From NCBI RefSeq assembly GCF_003050615.1, contig NZ_NWBU01000009.1, positions 278,071 to 342,070 on the forward strand: a DNA stretch of 64,000 nucleotides, read 5' to 3'. Under the pieces are notes generated by a model. The model did not search any database. It was not told the origin of the DNA and saw only the letters and a program-made list of their open reading frames with translations. Source of the DNA: Sphingomonas oleivorans (GTDB lineage: Bacteria; Pseudomonadota; Alphaproteobacteria; Sphingomonadales; Sphingomonadaceae). Made by a program: the position numbers and the translations under genes. Every line of letters begins with the position of its first letter. The first letter of the stretch is position 1. Shown here in pieces: positions 9,172-20,378 of the stretch.

Positions 9172-12100
9172 ATGCTCTCGCGCTTCTTCATCGGTCGCCC
9201 GGTCTTCGCCTGGGTGATCGCGCTCGGCATATTGCTTGCCGGCATTATCGCGCTGCGCTCGCTTCCGGTCGAGCAATATCCCAATGTCGCGCCGCCCTCG
9301 CTCAGCCTGACCGTCGTCTATCCCGGTGCGGATGCGGAGACGATCCAGCAGAATGTCACCCAGATCATCGAGCAGGAGCTGAACGGCGTAGAGGGTTTCC
9401 TCTATATGTCTTCGACCAGCCGATCGAACGGCACGGCGGAGATCACCCTCACATTTCAGGCCGGCACCGACATCGACATCGCGCAGATGGAGGTGCAGAA
9501 CCGGCTCGGCCGCGTCGAGCAGCGCCTGCCCGAGGAAGTGCGTCGCCAGGGCATACCGATCGCGCAGGCCAATCCCTCCTTCCTGATGATCATCGCGCTC
9601 ACCTCCAAGAGCGGCGGGACGTCGAGCCTGGATCTCGGCAATGTCGCCTCCAATCAGGTGGTCGACGAGCTTCGCCGCGTGCAGGGGGTGGGCAATGTCC
9701 AGCTGTTCGGATCGCCCTATGCGATGCGCATCTGGCTCGATCCCGACAAGCTGGCCGGATATCGGCTGTCCGCGGCGGAGGCGCTGGCGGCGGTGCAGGA
9801 GCAGAATAGCCAGACGGCGGGCGGCAGCCTGGGCGACCAGCCGATCGCGAACGGCAGCGAGCTCAACGCCACCATCGTCACGCAGAACCGCTTCACCAAT
9901 GCCGAGCAGTTCCGCAACATCATCCTGCGTGCCAATCCCGACGGATCGACGATCCGGCTGGGCGATGTCGCGCGCGTGGAGCTGGGCGCGCAGGACTATC
10001 TGTTCACCACCGAGCTCAACGGCAAGCCGATGGCCGGCATGGCCGTCCAGCTCGCCACGGGCGCCAATGCGCTGGCGACGGCGGAGGGCGTAAAGGCGCG
10101 CATGGCCGAGCTGGCCGGCGGGCTTCCCCCCGATGTCCAATGGTCCGTGCCGTTCGATACGACGCCCTTCGTCGTCACGTCGATCGACGAGGTGATCAAG
10201 ACGCTGCTCGAGGCGATGGCGCTCGTCTTCCTCGTCATGTTCCTGTTCCTCCAGAATTGGCGCGCGACGGTGATCCCCTCGGTCGTCGTGCCGATCGCGC
10301 TGGCGGGCGCCTGCCTCGGCCTGTGGCTGTTCGGCTTCTCGATCAACGTGCTGACGCTGTTCGGCATGGTGCTGGCGATCGGCATCCTCGTCGACGATGC
10401 GATCGTCGTAATCGAGAATGTCGAGCGGATCATGGCCGAGGAGCATCTGAGCCCCAGGGAAGCGACGATCAAGGCGATGGGCCAGATCACGACCGCGATC
10501 ATCGGTATCACGCTGGTGCTGATCGCGGTGTTCGTGCCGATGGCCTTCTTCCCCGGATCGACCGGCGGCATCTATCGCCAATTTTCGGTGACGCTGGCCA
10601 TCTCCATCGCCTTCTCCGCGCTGCTCGCGCTCACGCTCACGCCCGCGCTCTGCGCCACGCTGCTGAAACCGCATGCCAAGGATGCGAAGCCGCGCCGCTT
10701 CGCCTTTCTCGACCGCTTCTTCGCGGGCTTCAACCGCTGGTTCGGGCGGACGACCGAACGCTATCAGGGCGGCGTGCGCCGGCTGGTTTCGGCGCCGCTG
10801 CGCTGGCTCGCCATATTCGTGGCGATGGTGGCGGTGACGGTGCTGCTGTTCCTCCGCCTACCGAGCGGTTTCCTGCCGTCCGAGGATCAGGGCTATGTCA
10901 TCAGCGTGGTCCAGGCGCCGCCGGGCGCCACGATCGAGCGCACCAACGAGGCGATCGAGCAGGTCAAGGCCTTCTACGCGCAGCAGCCGCAGGTGCAGGA
11001 CGTGGTGTTCGTGCGTGGCTTCAGCTTCTTCGGCCAGGGGCAGACCGCGGCGATCAGCTTCGTGCCCTTGAAGCCCTGGGAGGAGCGGCCGGGCGCGGAA
11101 AATTCGGCCGATACGCTGGTCGGCAAGGCGCTCGGCACGCTGCTGGGCATCAAGGAGGCGCTGGTCTTCACGCTCAATCCGCCGCCGATCCCGGCGCTGG
11201 GCAATGCGAGCGGCTTCACGATGAAGCTGGAGGATCGCGGCGGCCGGGGCATGGAAGCGCTCGTCCAGGCGCGCAACCAGCTTCTGGGCCTTGCCGGGCA
11301 GAGCAAGCTGCTTGCCGGTGTGCGGCCCGAGGATATGGAGGATTCGCCGCAGCTTCGGGTGAATATCGATCGGGTGAAGGCGCGCGCGCTGGGCCTGTCG
11401 ATCGGCGATGTGAACAACACGCTCGCGATCGCCTTCGGCTCGGCCTATGCCAATGACTTCAACCGCGATGGCCGCGTGCTGCGCGTGCTGCTCCAGGCGG
11501 ATGCGCCCTATCGCATGACGCCGGCGCATGTGCTGGCGCTGCGCGTGCGCAACGCGATGGGCGAGATGGTGCCCTTCGGCGCCTTCACCACCGCCGAATG
11601 GACCGCCGGGCCGCCGCAGCTCCAGCACTATAATGGCTATCCCGCCATGACGATCTCGGGCATCGCGGCACCCGGCCGGTCGAGCGGCGAGGCGATGGAC
11701 GAGATGGAGCGGCTCGCCGCCCAGCTTCCCCCCGGCTTCTCCTTCGAATGGACCGGCACCTCTTTCGAGGAACGCCAGTCGGCGGGGCAGGTGGGCGCGC
11801 TGCTCGGCCTGTCGCTGATCGTCGTCTTCCTGCTGCTGGCGGCGCTCTATGAAAGCTGGACGGTGCCGATCGCGGTGCTGCTGGTGGTGCCGCTGGGCGT
11901 GCTCGGCGCGGTGCTCTTTTCGATGATGCGCGGGCTTGCGGCGGACGTCTATTTCAATGTGGGCCTGATCACCATCATCGGCCTCGCCGCCAAGAATGCG
12001 ATCCTGATCGTCGAATTCGCGATCGAGCGCGAGGCGGAAGGGGCGAGCATGTTCGAGGCGACGATGGAGGCGGTGAAGCTCCGGCTGCGGCCGATCATCA

Positions 12101-12342
12101 TGACGTCGATGGCGTTCATTCTCGGCATGGTGCCGCTGTTCATCTCGACCGGCGCGGGCTCCGCCAGCCGGCGCGCGGTGGGCACGGGCGTGATGGGGGG
12201 CATGATCGCGGCGACCCTGCTCGGCATATTCTTCATCCCGCTATTCTACATTGCGGTGCGCCGCTGGCTGACGCGCGGGACACCGCACGCACCCCATGCG
12301 CCGGTCGCTGCGCGGGGCGGGGAGGCGCCGGGCCATGCGTAA
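9172..12342 (+). CDS. RND efflux pump inner-membrane transporter (AcrB/HAE1 type)
   Basis: 1056 residues, the normal length for the hydrophobe/amphiphile efflux family. It starts MLSRFFIGRPVFAWVIA. A long periplasmic domain follows TM1, then the six-helix block with GILVDDAIVVIENVERIM, which contains the paired Asp residues of the proton relay in TM4. The second half repeats the fold with GLITIIGLAAKNAILIVEFA. It exports hydrophobic drugs, dyes or detergents from periplasm and membrane, driven by proton influx. It lies 12 bp after the adaptor gene and overlaps the outer membrane factor by 8 bp, so all three are co-transcribed. Confidence 0.96.
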   Translation: MLSRFFIGRPVFAWVIALGILLAGIIALRSLPVEQYPNVAPPSLSLTVVYPGADAETIQQNVTQIIEQELNGVEGFLYMSSTSRSNGTAEITLTFQAGTDIDIAQMEVQNRLGRVEQRLPEEVRRQGIPIAQANPSFLMIIALTSKSGGTSSLDLGNVASNQVVDELRRVQGVGNVQLFGSPYAMRIWLDPDKLAGYRLSAAEALAAVQEQNSQTAGGSLGDQPIANGSELNATIVTQNRFTNAEQFRNIILRANPDGSTIRLGDVARVELGAQDYLFTTELNGKPMAGMAVQLATGANALATAEGVKARMAELAGGLPPDVQWSVPFDTTPFVVTSIDEVIKTLLEAMALVFLVMFLFLQNWRATVIPSVVVPIALAGACLGLWLFGFSINVLTLFGMVLAIGILVDDAIVVIENVERIMAEEHLSPREATIKAMGQITTAIIGITLVLIAVFVPMAFFPGSTGGIYRQFSVTLAISIAFSALLALTLTPALCATLLKPHAKDAKPRRFAFLDRFFAGFNRWFGRTTERYQGGVRRLVSAPLRWLAIFVAMVAVTVLLFLRLPSGFLPSEDQGYVISVVQAPPGATIERTNEAIEQVKAFYAQQPQVQDVVFVRGFSFFGQGQTAAISFVPLKPWEERPGAENSADTLVGKALGTLLGIKEALVFTLNPPPIPALGNASGFTMKLEDRGGRGMEALVQARNQLLGLAGQSKLLAGVRPEDMEDSPQLRVNIDRVKARALGLSIGDVNNTLAIAFGSAYANDFNRDGRVLRVLLQADAPYRMTPAHVLALRVRNAMGEMVPFGAFTTAEWTAGPPQLQHYNGYPAMTISGIAAPGRSSGEAMDEMERLAAQLPPGFSFEWTGTSFEERQSAGQVGALLGLSLIVVFLLLAALYESWTVPIAVLLVVPLGVLGAVLFSMMRGLAADVYFNVGLITIIGLAAKNAILIVEFAIEREAEGASMFEATMEAVKLRLRPIIMTSMAFILGMVPLFISTGAGSASRRAVGTGVMGGMIAATLLGIFFIPLFYIAVRRWLTRGTPHAPHAPVAARGGEAPGHA

Positions 12343-13756
12343 GATCTTCCTCGCGCTCGCCGGCGTCACGGCGCTTGCCGGCTGCAATTTCGCGCCGAAA
12401 CATGTCACGCCCGCCATGCCCGTGCCGAGCGCCTATCCCGAGGAGGGGCGGCCGCTACAGGGCAGCCTGAAGGCGACGGACCTAGGCTGGCACACATTCT
12501 TCACCGATCCGCGGCTGCAACAGCTGATCGGCATGGCGCTCGACAATAATCGCGACCTGCGCGTGTCGGTCGCGCGGATCGCGGAGGCGCGCGGCCAATA
12601 TCGTATCCAGGATGCGGCCCGGCTGCCGACGCTGGACGCGAGCGGCAGCGCTACGCGCAGCCGGGTGGGTGCGGGCGGCGTCGCCGCGGGCGTGCCGACG
12701 CAGGGCGGCTCCTTCACCTTCAACCGCTATGACATTGGCGTGGGCGTCAGCGCATTCGAGCTCGATTTCTGGGGGCGGGTGCGCAATCTCTCCGATGCGG
12801 CGCGGGCCAATTATCTCTCGACCGTCGCCGCCGAGCGCGCCTTCCGCCTGTCGCTGATCCGCGACGTGGCGATCAACTATCTCACCGCGCGCGAGCTGGC
12901 CGAGCGGATCGCGCTTGCCGAATCGACCGTTGCCAGCCGGCGGGAAGGATTGCGCATCGCGCGCAAGCGGCTCGATGCGGGCGTGACCTCCGCGCTCGAT
13001 TTCCGCCAGGCAGAGACGCTGCTGACCCAGGCGGAGACCGAGCTTGCCGTGCTGCGCCGGTCGCGGGCGGAAACGCGCAACTTCTCCTATGTGCTGATCG
13101 GCGCGCCGGTGCCGGCGGACCTGCCCGAGCCGCTGTCCATGGCGCGGCAGGGGATCGCGCGGGAGATCGGGCCGGGCCTCCCATCCGAACTGCTGGCCAA
13201 CCGGCCGGACATCATCGCGGCGGAGGAGCAGCTTCGCGCCGCGCGCGCCAATATCGGTGCGGTGCGGGCGGCCTTCTTCCCCACCATCTCGCTCACCGGA
13301 TCGGCCGGCTTCGCATCCAATGATCTGAGCGATCTCGTCGGCAATGATGGGCTGCGATGGAGCTTCGGCCCCTCGATCAGCCTGCCGATCTTCGACTGGG
13401 GGCGGACCAGGGGCAATCTGACGGTGGCGGAAGCGCGCGAGAATATCGCGGTCGCCAGCTATGAGAAGGCGGTACAGATCGCCTTCCGCGAGGTGGCGGA
13501 CGGGCTTGCCGGGCGTCGCTATCTGGCCGAGCAGATCGCTTCGCAGGAGCGTGCGCTGGAGGCGCAGCGCCGGCTGACCCGGCTCGCCCGGCTGCGTTAC
13601 GAGAATGGCGTCGCCCAATATATCGAGGTGCTCGATGCGGAGCGGAATCTGTTTTCGGCGGAGCAGGCGATGATCGAGCTGCGCGCGGCGGACCTGCGCA
13701 ATCTGGTTTCGCTCTATGTCGCGCTCGGCGGCGGGCTGCCGCCGGCGGGAGGCTGA
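12335..13756 (+). CDS. RND efflux outer membrane factor (OprM/NodT type) lipoprotein
   Basis: 473 residues. The signal peptide ends with the lipobox ALAGC. The body has the duplicated outer-membrane-efflux-protein repeats: LGWHTFFTDPRLQQLI, long Ala/Arg-rich coiled helices, FELDFWGRVRNLSDAA, then in the second repeat LLANRPDIIAAEEQLRAA, FFPTISLTGSAG and PIFDWGRTRGNL. It forms the trimeric TolC-like channel of the pump. The ATG at 12335 overlaps the transporter stop by 8 bp. The hits to both repeats make this call secure. Confidence 0.95.
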   Translation: MRKIFLALAGVTALAGCNFAPKHVTPAMPVPSAYPEEGRPLQGSLKATDLGWHTFFTDPRLQQLIGMALDNNRDLRVSVARIAEARGQYRIQDAARLPTLDASGSATRSRVGAGGVAAGVPTQGGSFTFNRYDIGVGVSAFELDFWGRVRNLSDAARANYLSTVAAERAFRLSLIRDVAINYLTARELAERIALAESTVASRREGLRIARKRLDAGVTSALDFRQAETLLTQAETELAVLRRSRAETRNFSYVLIGAPVPADLPEPLSMARQGIAREIGPGLPSELLANRPDIIAAEEQLRAARANIGAVRAAFFPTISLTGSAGFASNDLSDLVGNDGLRWSFGPSISLPIFDWGRTRGNLTVAEARENIAVASYEKAVQIAFREVADGLAGRRYLAEQIASQERALEAQRRLTRLARLRYENGVAQYIEVLDAERNLFSAEQAMIELRAADLRNLVSLYVALGGGLPPAGG

Positions 13757-13763
13757 TCGTCTT

Positions 13764-14627
13764 CTACCGCAGGACGCGGCCGGCCACGACATCGAGCCGC
13801 GCGACCGTTTCGGGCGGATGGACGCTGGGATCGCTCAATATCGCATTGTCCAGCGCATGGCGGCAGCCGCTGAAGCAGAAGGCGCCGTCCGCCGGAAGAC
13901 GCCGGGCGACCTCCTCCACCAGCCGTTTGGCGCGGCCGACATTGTCGCGCATCACCGACAGGATCTGCGCCACGTCGACCGCCTGATCGCCGCCGAGCCA
14001 GCTGTCATAGTCGGTCACCATCGCAACGGTGAGGTAGCAGAGCTCCGCCTCGCGAGCGAGGATCGCTTCGGGCATGTTGGTCATGCCCACCACATGATGG
14101 CCGGCGGCGCGGTGCAGCAGCGATTCCGCGCGGGTGGAGAAATGCGGGCCTTCGGTGGCGACATAGGTGCCGCCGCGCGCATGGGGAATTTCGAGCGCCT
14201 TCGCCGCTTCGGCGACGATGGCGGAGAGATCGGCGCAGGTCGGCTCCGCCATCGCGACATGGGCCACAACGCCGTCGCCGAAGAAGCTGTTCACACGACG
14301 GAAGGTGCGATCGAGAAACTGATCGACCAGCACGAACATGCCTGGGCGCAGTTCCTCGCGATAGGAGCCGCAGGCCGCGAGCGACAGCACCGCCTGGCAG
14401 CCGACCCGCTTCATGGCATCGATATTGGCGCGATAATTGATTTCGGACGGGGTGAGGTGATGGCCGCGCCCGTGGCGGGGCAGGAAGACCAGCTCGGTAT
14501 CGCCGATGCGGCCGAACAGCAGCCTGTCCGAAGGCTGGCCCCAGGGCGTCTCCACCGCGTGCCATTCCGCTTCTTCCAGGCCGGATAGCTGATAGAAGCC
14601 GCTGCCGCCGATCAAACCCAAGCGCAT
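13764..14627 (-). CDS. mtnP: S-methyl-5'-thioadenosine phosphorylase
   Basis: 287 residues. The N-terminal GLIGGSGFYQLSG phosphate-binding loop, LPRHGRGHHLTPSEINYRAN, and GTYVATEGPHFSTRAES followed by VGMTNMPEAILAREAEL match MTA phosphorylase of the PNP/MTAP family. It cleaves methylthioadenosine, a by-product of polyamine synthesis, to adenine and methylthioribose-1-phosphate, so it belongs to methionine salvage. The ATG at 14627 follows GGGAGG. It is the last gene of a minus-strand run after sppA and an acetyltransferase gene. Discrimination from inosine/guanosine-preferring relatives is not absolute from sequence alone, but NMPEA favours MTA. Confidence 0.9.
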   Translation of the reverse strand: MRLGLIGGSGFYQLSGLEEAEWHAVETPWGQPSDRLLFGRIGDTELVFLPRHGRGHHLTPSEINYRANIDAMKRVGCQAVLSLAACGSYREELRPGMFVLVDQFLDRTFRRVNSFFGDGVVAHVAMAEPTCADLSAIVAEAAKALEIPHARGGTYVATEGPHFSTRAESLLHRAAGHHVVGMTNMPEAILAREAELCYLTVAMVTDYDSWLGGDQAVDVAQILSVMRDNVGRAKRLVEEVARRLPADGAFCFSGCRHALDNAILSDPSVHPPETVARLDVVAGRVLR

Positions 14628-14658
14628 GTCAGAAGCCTCCCTATGTCCAGTCCGCGCC

Positions 14659-15192
14659 TCAGCTTTCCAGCGGCAGCGGGGGATCGGCGATGCGTTCGGC
14701 CAGCTCGACCTGCCAGAAGCCGACATCATACCATTGCGACAGCTTGTGGCCGATCGCGCGCTGCGTGCCGGCATGGGTGAAGCCGAGCGCTTCGTGCAGC
14801 GCGACGCTGGCGGCGTTGGGCAGAGCGATGACGCCGACGGCCGCGACATGGCCCAGCGCCTTCAGCCGATCGAGCAGCTCCGCATAAAGCGCGCGGCCGA
14901 TGCCGCGGCGCTGCGCGTCCATGGCGACATAGACGGTCGTTTCGACCACCCAGCGATAGGCTGGGCGCGTGCGATAAAGGCCGGCATAGGCATAGCCGAG
15001 CAGCGCGCCATCCTGTTCCGCGACCAGATAGGGAAAGCGGCCCGCGATCGAGGCGATGCGGCGGCGCATTTCCGCGGCGTCGGGCGCGGGGGCGAGCTCG
15101 AAGGTGATCGCCGTGTCCTCGACATAGGGCGCGTAGATGGCGGCGATCGCCCCGGCATCGTCGGGCGTGACGGCGCGGATGCGGAAGCTCAT
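14659..15192 (-). CDS. GNAT N-acetyltransferase (phosphinothricin acetyltransferase-like)
   Basis: 177 residues. It matches the Pat/Bar/YwnH branch of GNAT enzymes: IRAVTPDDAGAIAAIYAPYV, then FPYLVAEQDGALLGYAYAG, VYVAMDAQRRGIGRALYAEL (acetyl-CoA pyrophosphate loop R-R-G-I-G), and LHEALGFTHAGTQRAIGHKL followed by WYDVGFWQ. Family members acetylate the amino group of small amino-acid-like compounds such as phosphinothricin or methionine sulfoximine. The start overlaps the sppA stop by ATGA, so it is translationally coupled. The natural substrate is unknown. Confidence 0.9.
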   Translation of the reverse strand: MSFRIRAVTPDDAGAIAAIYAPYVEDTAITFELAPAPDAAEMRRRIASIAGRFPYLVAEQDGALLGYAYAGLYRTRPAYRWVVETTVYVAMDAQRRGIGRALYAELLDRLKALGHVAAVGVIALPNAASVALHEALGFTHAGTQRAIGHKLSQWYDVGFWQVELAERIADPPLPLES

Positions 15193-17072
15193 AGGCCGAG
15201 CCTCGCCGCGATCAGGCCGGCGAGCGTGCGTGTCCCCGAAGTGGGGACGGGTGCCGCCGCCGGGCATTCGAGGCAGCGGACCTGGATCGCCGGGCCGGCG
15301 GCGATCGACCGCGCGTCGCCGAGCGCCTGGGCGAGCAGCGCTTCGGGCCGGCGGGCAAGGTGCGTCCAGGGATCGCGGGCGGAGGCGTCGCTCGTCTCGC
15401 GGCTGGGCCCGGCGAGCAGCTCGCGCAGCTGCTGCTTGAGGAAGCTGGGCTGGCGCTCGATGAAGATCGGCCGGACATTGGCGCGATCGAGCCCGGCGCG
15501 GCGCGCGGCCTCGTCAATGGCGTCGTCGAGCGTGCCGAACTGATCGACCAGGCCGATCTGCCGCGCCGTGCCGCCGGCCCAGACGCGGCCCTGGCCGATC
15601 TCATCGACCCGCGCCACCGGCATTTTGCGCGACTGGGCGACGAGGCTGGTGAAGCGGCGATACATATTTTCCACGCCGCGCTGCATCAGCGCATCGAACA
15701 AAGGCGAGGTGCCGCGCAGGAGATCGGGTTCGCCGGAAAGCGGCGTGGTCTTCACCCCGTCCGCCGAGAGGCCGAGCTTGTCGAGCGTGCCGCGGAAATT
15801 CGGCAGCAGGCCGAACACGCCGATCGAGCCGGTGATGGTGGAGGGTTCGGCGAAGATGCGATCGGCGGGCGTCGAGACCCAATAGCCGCCGCTTGCCGCC
15901 AGCCCGCCCATCGAGACGATCACGGGCAGCTTGCGCGCCTTGGCCTGCAGGATCGCGCTGCGGATCCGCTCCGACCCGGTGACCGAGCCGCCGGGCGAGT
16001 CGACGCGCACGACCAGCGCCTTGATGCGGTTCTTCGCCAGCTCGTCGAGCAGCAGGCGGGCGATGCTGTCCCCGCCGGCGGAGCCGGCCGGCGCCTCGCC
16101 ATCGACGATCGTGCCGGCGACGGTGAGCACGCCGATCGCATCGCCGCTGCTCTTTTCCGGATTGGCCGAGGCCCAGTTGGACAAGGCGATGGAGCGGAAG
16201 CTGCCCGGCTGCCTCAGGTCGCCCGCGCCGGCGAGCGATGCCACGCGCCGGCCGAAGGCGATGCGGTCGCCGATCCTGTCGACGAGACCGGCGGCCAGCG
16301 CCGCCCCGGCTATGTCGCCCTTCGCTGCCGTGATGGCGGCTGCGGGATCGGCGACATAGGCGGCGAGGCGGGCCTGCGGCCGGGCGGTCGCGACGCCCTG
16401 CCGCCAGCTCGCCCACAGAGAATCGGCCAGTGCTTGATTGGCGGCGCGTGCCTCGGGCGACTGATCGGTGCGGGTGAAGGGCTCGACCGCCGACTTGAAC
16501 TGGCCGACACGATAGACCTTGGTCTCCACGCCCAGCTTGTCGAGCAGGCCCTTATAATAAAGCTGCGAGCCGCCCGGGCCGGAGATCAGCACCGCGCCGA
16601 ACGGGTCGAGCCAGATTTCGCTCGCATGGGCGGCGAGCTGATAGCCGTCATCGCTATAGCCGGTGGCATAAGCGAGCACGGGCTTGCCGGCGCGGCGGAC
16701 GATGTCCACCGCCTGTGCCGCTTCGTCGATCGTCGCGGGCCGGCCGCCGGCAAAGCCGTCCAGATCGAGCACGACCGCCTTGACGCGGGCGTCGGTCGCG
16801 GCGGCGCGCAGCGAGCGGGTGACGTCGCGCAGCCGATATTCGCGCTGCTCCGGCGAGCTGCCGGACAGAAGCGACAGCGGATCGGCATCGGCCGGCTGCT
16901 CGACCAGTGCGCCGTCGAATTTCAGCAGCAGCGCGCCGCTCGCCGGGACGGAGGGGTTGGGCGTGGCGGAGAGTGCGGCGAAGAGGAGCCCGAAGAAAAG
17001 CAGCATCATGACGAGCACCAGCCCGTCCTTGATGCCGACAAGCAGCTTCCATACGCCACGCAGGACACGCAT
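15189..17072 (-). CDS. sppA: Signal peptide peptidase SppA, 67-kDa type
   Basis: 627 residues, the long duplicated form found in E. coli-like SppA. One N-terminal membrane helix (about residues 17-36) anchors it with the catalytic part in the periplasm. The catalytic pair is visible: the general base Lys in VGQFKSAVEPF (Lys193) and the nucleophile Ser in GGLAASGGYW (Ser394), preceded by VVRVDSPGGSVTGSE. It degrades cleaved signal peptides within the membrane. The ATG at 17072 follows GGGAG. It leads the minus-strand run sppA, GNAT, mtnP. Confidence 0.95.
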   Translation of the reverse strand: MRVLRGVWKLLVGIKDGLVLVMMLLFFGLLFAALSATPNPSVPASGALLLKFDGALVEQPADADPLSLLSGSSPEQREYRLRDVTRSLRAAATDARVKAVVLDLDGFAGGRPATIDEAAQAVDIVRRAGKPVLAYATGYSDDGYQLAAHASEIWLDPFGAVLISGPGGSQLYYKGLLDKLGVETKVYRVGQFKSAVEPFTRTDQSPEARAANQALADSLWASWRQGVATARPQARLAAYVADPAAAITAAKGDIAGAALAAGLVDRIGDRIAFGRRVASLAGAGDLRQPGSFRSIALSNWASANPEKSSGDAIGVLTVAGTIVDGEAPAGSAGGDSIARLLLDELAKNRIKALVVRVDSPGGSVTGSERIRSAILQAKARKLPVIVSMGGLAASGGYWVSTPADRIFAEPSTITGSIGVFGLLPNFRGTLDKLGLSADGVKTTPLSGEPDLLRGTSPLFDALMQRGVENMYRRFTSLVAQSRKMPVARVDEIGQGRVWAGGTARQIGLVDQFGTLDDAIDEAARRAGLDRANVRPIFIERQPSFLKQQLRELLAGPSRETSDASARDPWTHLARRPEALLAQALGDARSIAAGPAIQVRCLECPAAAPVPTSGTRTLAGLIAARLGL

Positions 17073-17289
17073 CGGTTCAATCTCCCGGCCGCCACGGAAT
17101 TTGGCGGGAATGCGCGATGGTAGAGCATCGGCGGGGCATGTGGAAACGCCTGTTTCGTCCATGCCGGCCCAGGATATTTCCGATCCCGTCTTCCTCTGGC
17201 CGCAAGGTGGCGGCCTGTCATCTCAGAGAGATGCACCGCCCTCTGGCGCGGACCGGGGCGAGACGCCAGAAAGGCGCCGGCGGGCTCGC

Positions 17290-17318
17290 TTGACAGGGAC
17301 GGGGCAGAGGCACATATG
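17290..17318 (+). promoter_or_regulatory. Candidate groESL promoter
   Basis: A perfect -35 TTGACA (17290-17295) is followed after 17 bp by CATATG (17313-17318) as a weak -10. The CIRCE element begins 5 bases later, which is where the transcription start would lie. Confidence 0.55.
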
Positions 17319-17322
17319 GCCG

Positions 17323-17349
17323 TTGGCACTCACCAAGGGAGAGTGCCAA
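17323..17349 (+). promoter_or_regulatory. CIRCE element (HrcA operator) upstream of groESL
   Basis: Perfect inverted repeat TTGGCACTC (17323-17331), 9-bp spacer, GAGTGCCAA (17341-17349). The classical consensus is TTAGCACTC-N9-GAGTGCTAA; the one altered base is compensated symmetrically in both arms. HrcA binds this site and represses groESL until heat shock. Confidence 0.95.
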
Positions 17350-17430
17350 CAGTTTCAACGCCAGACCAGTATGGGGGAATGAGGTCGGCGCTGCCGGTCT
17401 TCCCCGTACCGACAGGAAAGGGTGACGCGC

Positions 17431-17718
17431 ATGAGTTTCCGTCCGCTGCACGATCGTGTGCTGGTTCGCCGCGTGGAGGCCGAGGAAAAGACGGCCGGCG
17501 GCATTATCATCCCCGACACCGCCAAGGAAAAGCCGCAGGAAGGCGAAGTCGTCGCCGCCGGTTCCGGCCTCAAGTCCGACGACGGCAAGGTGACCCCGCT
17601 CGAGGTGAAGGCGGGCGACCGCATCCTCTTCGGCAAGTGGAGCGGCACCGAGGTCAAGATCAATGGCGAAGACCTGCTGATCATGAAGGAAAGCGACATC
17701 CTCGGGATCGTCGGCTGA
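17431..17718 (+). CDS. groES: Co-chaperonin GroES
   Basis: 95 residues, canonical: [20 protein letters not shown], the mobile loop [16 protein letters not shown], the roof region and the C-terminal [11 protein letters not shown]. It forms the heptameric lid of the GroEL folding chamber. The ATG at 17431 is chosen from homology; a GTG nine bases upstream is in frame but gives a non-standard extension. It is the first gene of the heat-shock operon controlled by the CIRCE site 80 bp upstream. Confidence 0.98.
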   Translation: MSFRPLHDRVLVRRVEAEEKTAGGIIIPDTAKEKPQEGEVVAAGSGLKSDDGKVTPLEVKAGDRILFGKWSGTEVKINGEDLLIMKESDILGIVG

Positions 17719-17769
17719 TCTCATTCGAGACTCGACGCCGCTCGGGCCGGGCCTGTCGAGGCCGGGTGA

Positions 17770-19458
<1,689 letters not shown>

Positions 19459-19484
19459 GTCCCCGTTCAAACGCCATGAAAGGG

Positions 19485-19521
19485 AAGGGCCGGAGGAGCG
19501 ATCCTCCGGCCCTTTCTTTTT
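19485..19521 (+). terminator. Intrinsic terminator of groESL
   Basis: A perfect 13-bp stem, AAGGGCCGGAGGA (19485-19497) with TCCTCCGGCCCTT (19502-19514), GCGA tetraloop, then TCTTTTT. Confidence 0.95.
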
Positions 19522-19646
19522 GGCCCAGGCCGACTTCGCCAGGATTGCATCGCGCTCAGGCTGGGCTTGTCTGAGTCTCGGCACGCTTCGACAGACGCGG
19601 GGTGAGTGTGGTCAGGCGAAGGATGTCCCGCGCTGGATAAGTCCCG

Positions 19647-19868
19647 TCAGTAAGCGAGGTTCGCGTCGCTCTCTGCGCCAATCGCCATATTCTCCGGCGC
19701 GGCAAGGCTGTCGGGTGAGGCGTCCAATATCTCGGCCGCGCCATTGATCGCGGCGGCCTCTTCCGGGGAAGGGGAATTGGCGGGCGGGCTGTCATTTCCG
19801 TCGCAGGCCGAAGCCAGCATCAGCACCGCCAGCGCGACGAGGGGCAGGGCTCGTCTCATGCCATCCAT
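19647..19868 (-). CDS. Small putative lipoprotein
   Basis: 73 residues. A signal peptide (MDGMRRALPLVALAVLMLAS) ends in a lipobox LASAC, after which the mature protein is short, acidic and rich in Asn, Ala, Pro and Ser. A GGAGG ribosome site lies 6 bases before the ATG at 19868. The mature region (PEEAAAINGAAEILDASPDS) looks disordered. Similar tiny lipoproteins are frequent in sphingomonads; no function is known to me. It shares its Asn/Ala character with the lipoprotein gene at 20004. Confidence 0.65.
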   Translation of the reverse strand: MDGMRRALPLVALAVLMLASACDGNDSPPANSPSPEEAAAINGAAEILDASPDSLAAPENMAIGAESDANLAY

Positions 19869-19924
19869 TATCAGCCTCCGGCCTGTGGCTCTGCCGGCAC
19901 TTTAGCTCTGGATTGTGCAATGCA

Positions 19925-19960
19925 AAAGGGCCGCGCTCCCTTTTGGGAGCACGGCCCTTT
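19925..19960 (-). terminator. Terminator of the 76-aa lipoprotein gene
   Basis: AAAGGGCCGCGCTCCC (19925-19940) and GGGAGCACGGCCCTTT (19945-19960) form a 16-bp stem with one G-U pair and a TTTT loop. On the minus strand it is followed by TTTTGC, fitting termination of the gene at 20004-20234. Confidence 0.85.
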
Positions 19961-20003
19961 CCTGTTCTCTGTCCGGCGAAGCGAGACGCCCCGCCGGCGA
20001 AGA

Positions 20004-20234
20004 TCAGAGCGCGTTCGCCGCGTTGTCGGCGGTCGCCGCGGCAGCGTTGTCGAGCGCCGCATCGGCGGCGTTGTCGATCGCGGCGTTGACGTCGCCGAGC
20101 GTCTCGTCCGCCGTCGCGTTCAGGTCGGCCGCAGCCGCGTTCGCATCGACGGCATTTTCCGCAGCCGGCTTGGAGCAGGCGGCGAGGCCGAGCGAAGCAG
20201 CGAGGACGAGCGAAAGAGCAACGGTCTTCTTCAT
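20004..20234 (-). CDS. Small Ala/Asn/Asp-rich lipoprotein
   Basis: 76 residues starting MKKTVALSLVLAASLGLAAC, a clean lipoprotein signal with LAAC lipobox. The mature part is a low-complexity helix of Ala, Asn and Asp (for example AAIDNAADAALDNAAAATAD), with a period suggesting a coiled or amphipathic helix resembling Lpp-like or entericidin-like small lipoproteins. The ribosome site AGGAGG precedes the ATG at 20234, and a very good terminator follows. It is expected to sit in the inner or outer membrane leaflet facing the periplasm. Function is unknown. Confidence 0.75.
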   Translation of the reverse strand: MKKTVALSLVLAASLGLAACSKPAAENAVDANAAAADLNATADETLGDVNAAIDNAADAALDNAAAATADNAANAL

Positions 20235-20378
20235 GGGTTTGAACCCTCCTAGTTGTAACGGAATGCGGTGACGCGAGCGGCGATCATCCGAATTATGACG
20301 GCCGTGTTTCCCCCTGAAACAGGCTAAGCCCGCTTTACCGGGTCGCTTGGGCGGACGCAATGTCTCTTTAATTAGTAG

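Noticed and set aside
8266..10674. 802-codon open frame on the minus strand
   Set aside because: Antisense shadow of the first RND operon, with the same Arg/His-rich composition and no ribosome site.
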